A DNA stretch of 8,004 nucleotides. It comes from Xanthobacteraceae bacterium (GTDB lineage: Bacteria > Pseudomonadota > Alphaproteobacteria > Rhizobiales > Xanthobacteraceae). Position 1 is the stretch's first letter. Each line of letters opens with the position of its first letter. The DNA lies in assembly GCA_030043175.1 (NCBI GenBank), contig JASHYD010000619.1, positions 1-8,004 of the forward strand, in the 5' to 3' direction. Below, piece after piece: positions 6,117 through 8,004 of the stretch. The notes below the pieces were generated by a model that did not search any database, was not told the origin of the DNA, and saw only the letters and a program-made list of their open reading frames with translations. A program made the translations under genes and the position numbers.

Positions 6117-6749
6117 ATGGGTACCAACGCTGACGATATCATCGACATCTACGAACGACATGCTGACGCTTGGGTTCGTGCACGGCTTCAGGAGCGCCGG
6201 CTCCACGGTATTTACGAGCGCGAATGGCTCGACCGCTTTTGCAAGTTGGTCTCGCCGGGTCGCGCGGTCCTCGACATGGGCTGCGGAGCCGGTCAACCGA
6301 TAGCCGAGTATCTCATCGAGCGCGGGTTCTCGGTAACGGGCGTGGATTCGTCAAAGGCCATGATCGAAATGTTCCAGGCGCATCTCCCCGGCCAAGAAGC
6401 ATTGATCTCAGATATGCGAGCGTTGGCCCTCACGCGCTCCTTCCACGGAGTCCTCGCCTGGGATAGCTTCTTCCACCTGGATCATGACAGTCAAAGGCGA
6501 ATGTTTCCTGTTTTTCGGGCTCATGCTGCACCGCGCGCGGCTTTGATGTTCACAAGCGGGCCCGCCCACGGCGAAAGCATCGGTCGTCTTGAAGGCGACC
6601 CGCTCTACCACGCGAGCCTCGACGCCGCCGAATACAGGCAGTTGCTAGACAGTCACGACTTCGATGTTATTGCTACCGTGGCGGAAGACCGCACCTGCGG
6701 CTGTCGTACAGTTTGGCTGGCCCAACGACGTCACTTGACTCAAACCTGA
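6117..6749 (+). CDS. Class I SAM-dependent methyltransferase
   Basis: A 210-residue soluble enzyme predicted to transfer a methyl group from S-adenosylmethionine; the acceptor is unknown. The Rossmann-fold signature is clear. Motif I is V-L-D-M-G-C-G-A-G (51-59), followed by an acidic end of strand 2 in V-T-G-V-D-S-S (73-79, Asp77). Next are D-M-R (99-101) after strand 3 and A-W-D-S-F-F-H-L (114-121) in the motif IV position. The N-terminal 45 residues form helices typical of small-molecule methyltransferases. The C-terminal half is short, with C-G-C (194-196) near the end, so there is little room for a separate substrate domain. It is complete and undamaged. ATG 6117 has AGGA seven bases upstream. 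It is divergent from DUF1800 and followed by gene relics, so it is probably monocistronic. The family assignment is firm; a substrate cannot be given. Confidence 0.88.
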   Translation: MGTNADDIIDIYERHADAWVRARLQERRLHGIYEREWLDRFCKLVSPGRAVLDMGCGAGQPIAEYLIERGFSVTGVDSSKAMIEMFQAHLPGQEALISDMRALALTRSFHGVLAWDSFFHLDHDSQRRMFPVFRAHAAPRAALMFTSGPAHGESIGRLEGDPLYHASLDAAEYRQLLDSHDFDVIATVAEDRTCGCRTVWLAQRRHLTQT

Positions 6750-6839
6750 CTTTCCGCGAGGAGCGTCATTTAATTTTCCCCGACAATCTCTTTATTTCAG
6801 GCTCCTTATTGATTTTGGTAGAATCCGATTCGATCAGAA

Positions 6840-7302
6840 ATGAGGAGCGTGCTCACGGGCCGCGCTCGATGCGAGTGGTATAGATCGATCGACGTTCGCT
6901 GCTGGCAACGGGAGGGTTTGCTATCTGCACCGGACACGTTCTTTTCCAGACATGGACCTGCGATGGCGAGCCCCCGGCAATGTCGGAGTATTCGTGAGGG
7001 ACGGTAGCGCCACGCTGGCGCTATCGGCGGGGCCGGAACGGTCAACCGATCGAGCCGCACGTGTATTTTGTTTCGGTTGGACGAGGCCTCAATTCGGGGG
7101 GCGCAGGCCATGGTTCGTCTACCCGCGCCGCCATCAGCGGGCGGCTCTCCTCTACCTCCTGGCGAGGGTTGGACCTGCCGGATGTGTTTGCAGCCTCGCC
7201 TATCGGTTCGAGCTGGAGTTGAAGCGCTACCGCGGTCAGATGATGGCGCGGAAGGCCGCGCAGGAAAGCGCCAGCACAGGAATAATTGTTGCAGCCCTGT
7301 GA
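6840..7302 (+). pseudogene. Multiply frameshifted zinc-ribbon-type hypothetical protein
   Basis: Three plus-strand frames read in turn give one protein-like sequence. ATG 6840 opens a frame with I-D-V-R-C-W-Q-R-E-G-L-L at 6888-6923. A second frame gives Q-T-W-T-C-D-G-E-P (6947-6973). A third gives G-N-V-G-V-F-V-R-D-G (6976-7005), then F-G-G-R-R-P-W-F-V (7093-7119), L-L-Y-L (about 7147-7158) and L-A-Y-R (7198-7209), and stops at 7302. This order matches a widespread rhizobial hypothetical family that I recall as D-x-R-x-x-x-R-x-G-L-L, W-x-x-x-G-E-P, then a C-P-x-C-G-R-R / C-x-x-C-x-x-L-A-Y zinc ribbon. Here the first cysteine pair is gone (V-Y-P and R-H-Q-R replace it) and only C-V-C remains of the second. 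The frameshifts and lost ligands mark it as decayed. No Shine-Dalgarno is seen. The family name is uncertain. Confidence 0.55.
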
Positions 7303-7421
7303 GCCGGCAGCGATTGTTGCGGCGCGTCGCTTGCTCCGCAAAGCGAGCCCGATGCGTGCCGTCTCGGCCATGTTGCTGCGCGGCTGCTGCGGGAATTTCA
7401 TCGATGGGCTGAGCCGCTGCC

Positions 7422-7572
7422 CTACACCTTGTCCACGTCGCCGGCGTGTTGATCGAGTGGCTCTGCCATTTTCTCGTATGTCGCAGGGATCGCGGGCGTG
7501 CGAGCTGTCGAAGTTCTCGGCGAGCGCCAAGGCTTCCTCGGCGCGAGCCCGCAAGTTGCAGGCGACCAACAA
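7422..7572 (-). pseudogene. Frameshifted small helical protein gene
   Basis: On the minus strand one frame gives L-R-A-R-A-E-E-A-L-A-L-A-E-N-F (7554-7510) up to H-A-R-D near 7489. A second frame continues with T-Y-E-K-M-A-E-P-L-D-Q-H-A-G-D (7481-7437) and ends at TAG 7424-7422. Together they match the pattern of short rhizobial proteins of roughly 60-70 residues: R-A-R-A-E-E ... F-x-D-x-x-A-R ... Y-E-K-x-A-x-R-L. The join falls at about 7485-7495 and lacks a few residues, so a small deletion probably caused the shift. The first frame is closed by a stop just upstream of 7572 and has no good start. The function of the family is unknown to me; two helices forming a coiled coil are likely. Confidence 0.5.
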
Positions 7573-7772
7573 TATATCCGCGCTCTAGGATTGAGGCATC
7601 GCGCGCCGACAACGCCGGACCGAGGCGGCGCGTTCCTTGGTGCACAACCGAACACGCCGGATCGCGCGGATAGCGACCACAATATCGGTGATTGCGCCAG
7701 GTAGGTCGCGGGCGCCCCGATTCCTCTTGCTATGCCCTTCTACAGAGGGCCGGAGTTCTGTCAGCGGATTGA

Positions 7773-8000
7773 ACCTACATAGTCCGCGGCCAATACCAGC
7801 GTCGCGGCCAAGGAACCAGAACCGCCGAAGCCGACAAGGTGGAAGCCGTCCGGCTTGGCACCCTAGAGGCCCCTGATGCGGCCACCGCGATCGAGGAGGC
7901 CGCCGCGGAATTCAAGCTGCCGGCCATGAAGCGATGTAGGGCGATCACCCGCCGCAGCGGTGAAATCACCCGCGGGGCGCCGGGCCGCGCAGGAAGTTGA
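7773..8000 (+). pseudogene. Start-less fragment of small rhizobial-type protein
   Basis: A frame open from just after TGA 7770-7772 to TGA 7998-8000 carries R-L-G-T-L-E-A-P-D-A-A-T-A-I-E-E-A-A (7851-7904) and E-F-K-L-P-A (7908-7925). This resembles the G-T-V-E-A-x-D-E-x-x-A-I-x-x-A-x-x-x-F-x-V motif of short rhizobial proteins of unknown function. The first 22 codons have no ATG, GTG or TTG. The first possible start, GTG 7839, lies just before the conserved block and lacks a Shine-Dalgarno. It is therefore either a 5'-truncated relic or a gene with a misplaced start. The last 20 residues are arginine/glycine-rich and not family-like. Confidence 0.35.
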
Positions 8001-8004
8001 GGCG

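Noticed and set aside
6806..7645. Long minus-strand open frame of 279 codons
   Set aside because: Arginine/serine/proline-rich with no motif. It overlaps the relics at 6840-7302 and 7422-7572, which have recognisable motifs in other frames, so it is a chance GC-rich open frame.

Overview
The window is GC-rich bacterial DNA. Several short proteins and relics resemble families I associate with Bradyrhizobium and related Hyphomicrobiales, so an alphaproteobacterium of that kind is the best guess. This is an inference from protein style, not from a marker gene. I see no rRNA, tRNA, CRISPR array or intact transposase.

Layout. Positions 1-247 have no convincing gene but hold a strong hairpin (181-208) and one copy of a diverged repeat. 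On the minus strand, 248-871 encodes a small secreted protein resembling lytic polysaccharide monooxygenases, with histidine predicted as its mature N-terminus. After a 370-base gap, 1243-2391 (minus) encodes a membrane-anchored pentapeptide-repeat protein with 29 consecutive repeats. The interval 2575-2890 (plus) holds a frameshifted, truncated SMI1/KNR4 gene. Next to it is a cluster of GTCAG/CTGAC motifs that could be an insertion-sequence end. The core of the window is a tightly coupled minus-strand pair: a DUF1800 protein (4238-5704) and a Tat-exported DUF1501 protein (2964-4235). Divergent from it, on the plus strand, is an intact class I SAM-dependent methyltransferase (6117-6749). From 6840 to the end I find only gene relics: a multiply frameshifted zinc-ribbon-type protein, a frameshifted small helical protein, and a start-less fragment of another small protein.

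How the genes work together. The only clear functional unit is DUF1800-DUF1501. The DUF1501 Shine-Dalgarno sequence lies across the DUF1800 stop codon and the start follows two bases after it, so the two products are probably made together. The LPMO-like and pentapeptide genes share the minus strand but are separated by about 370 bases and need not share a transcript. The methyltransferase stands alone.

On novelty: I see no clearly new multi-gene system. The points most worth following are the LPMO-like protein, the coupled DUF1800/DUF1501 pair of unknown substrate, and the unusually dense gene decay at 2575-2940 and 6840-8000. The decay is visible only when reading frames are stitched together.
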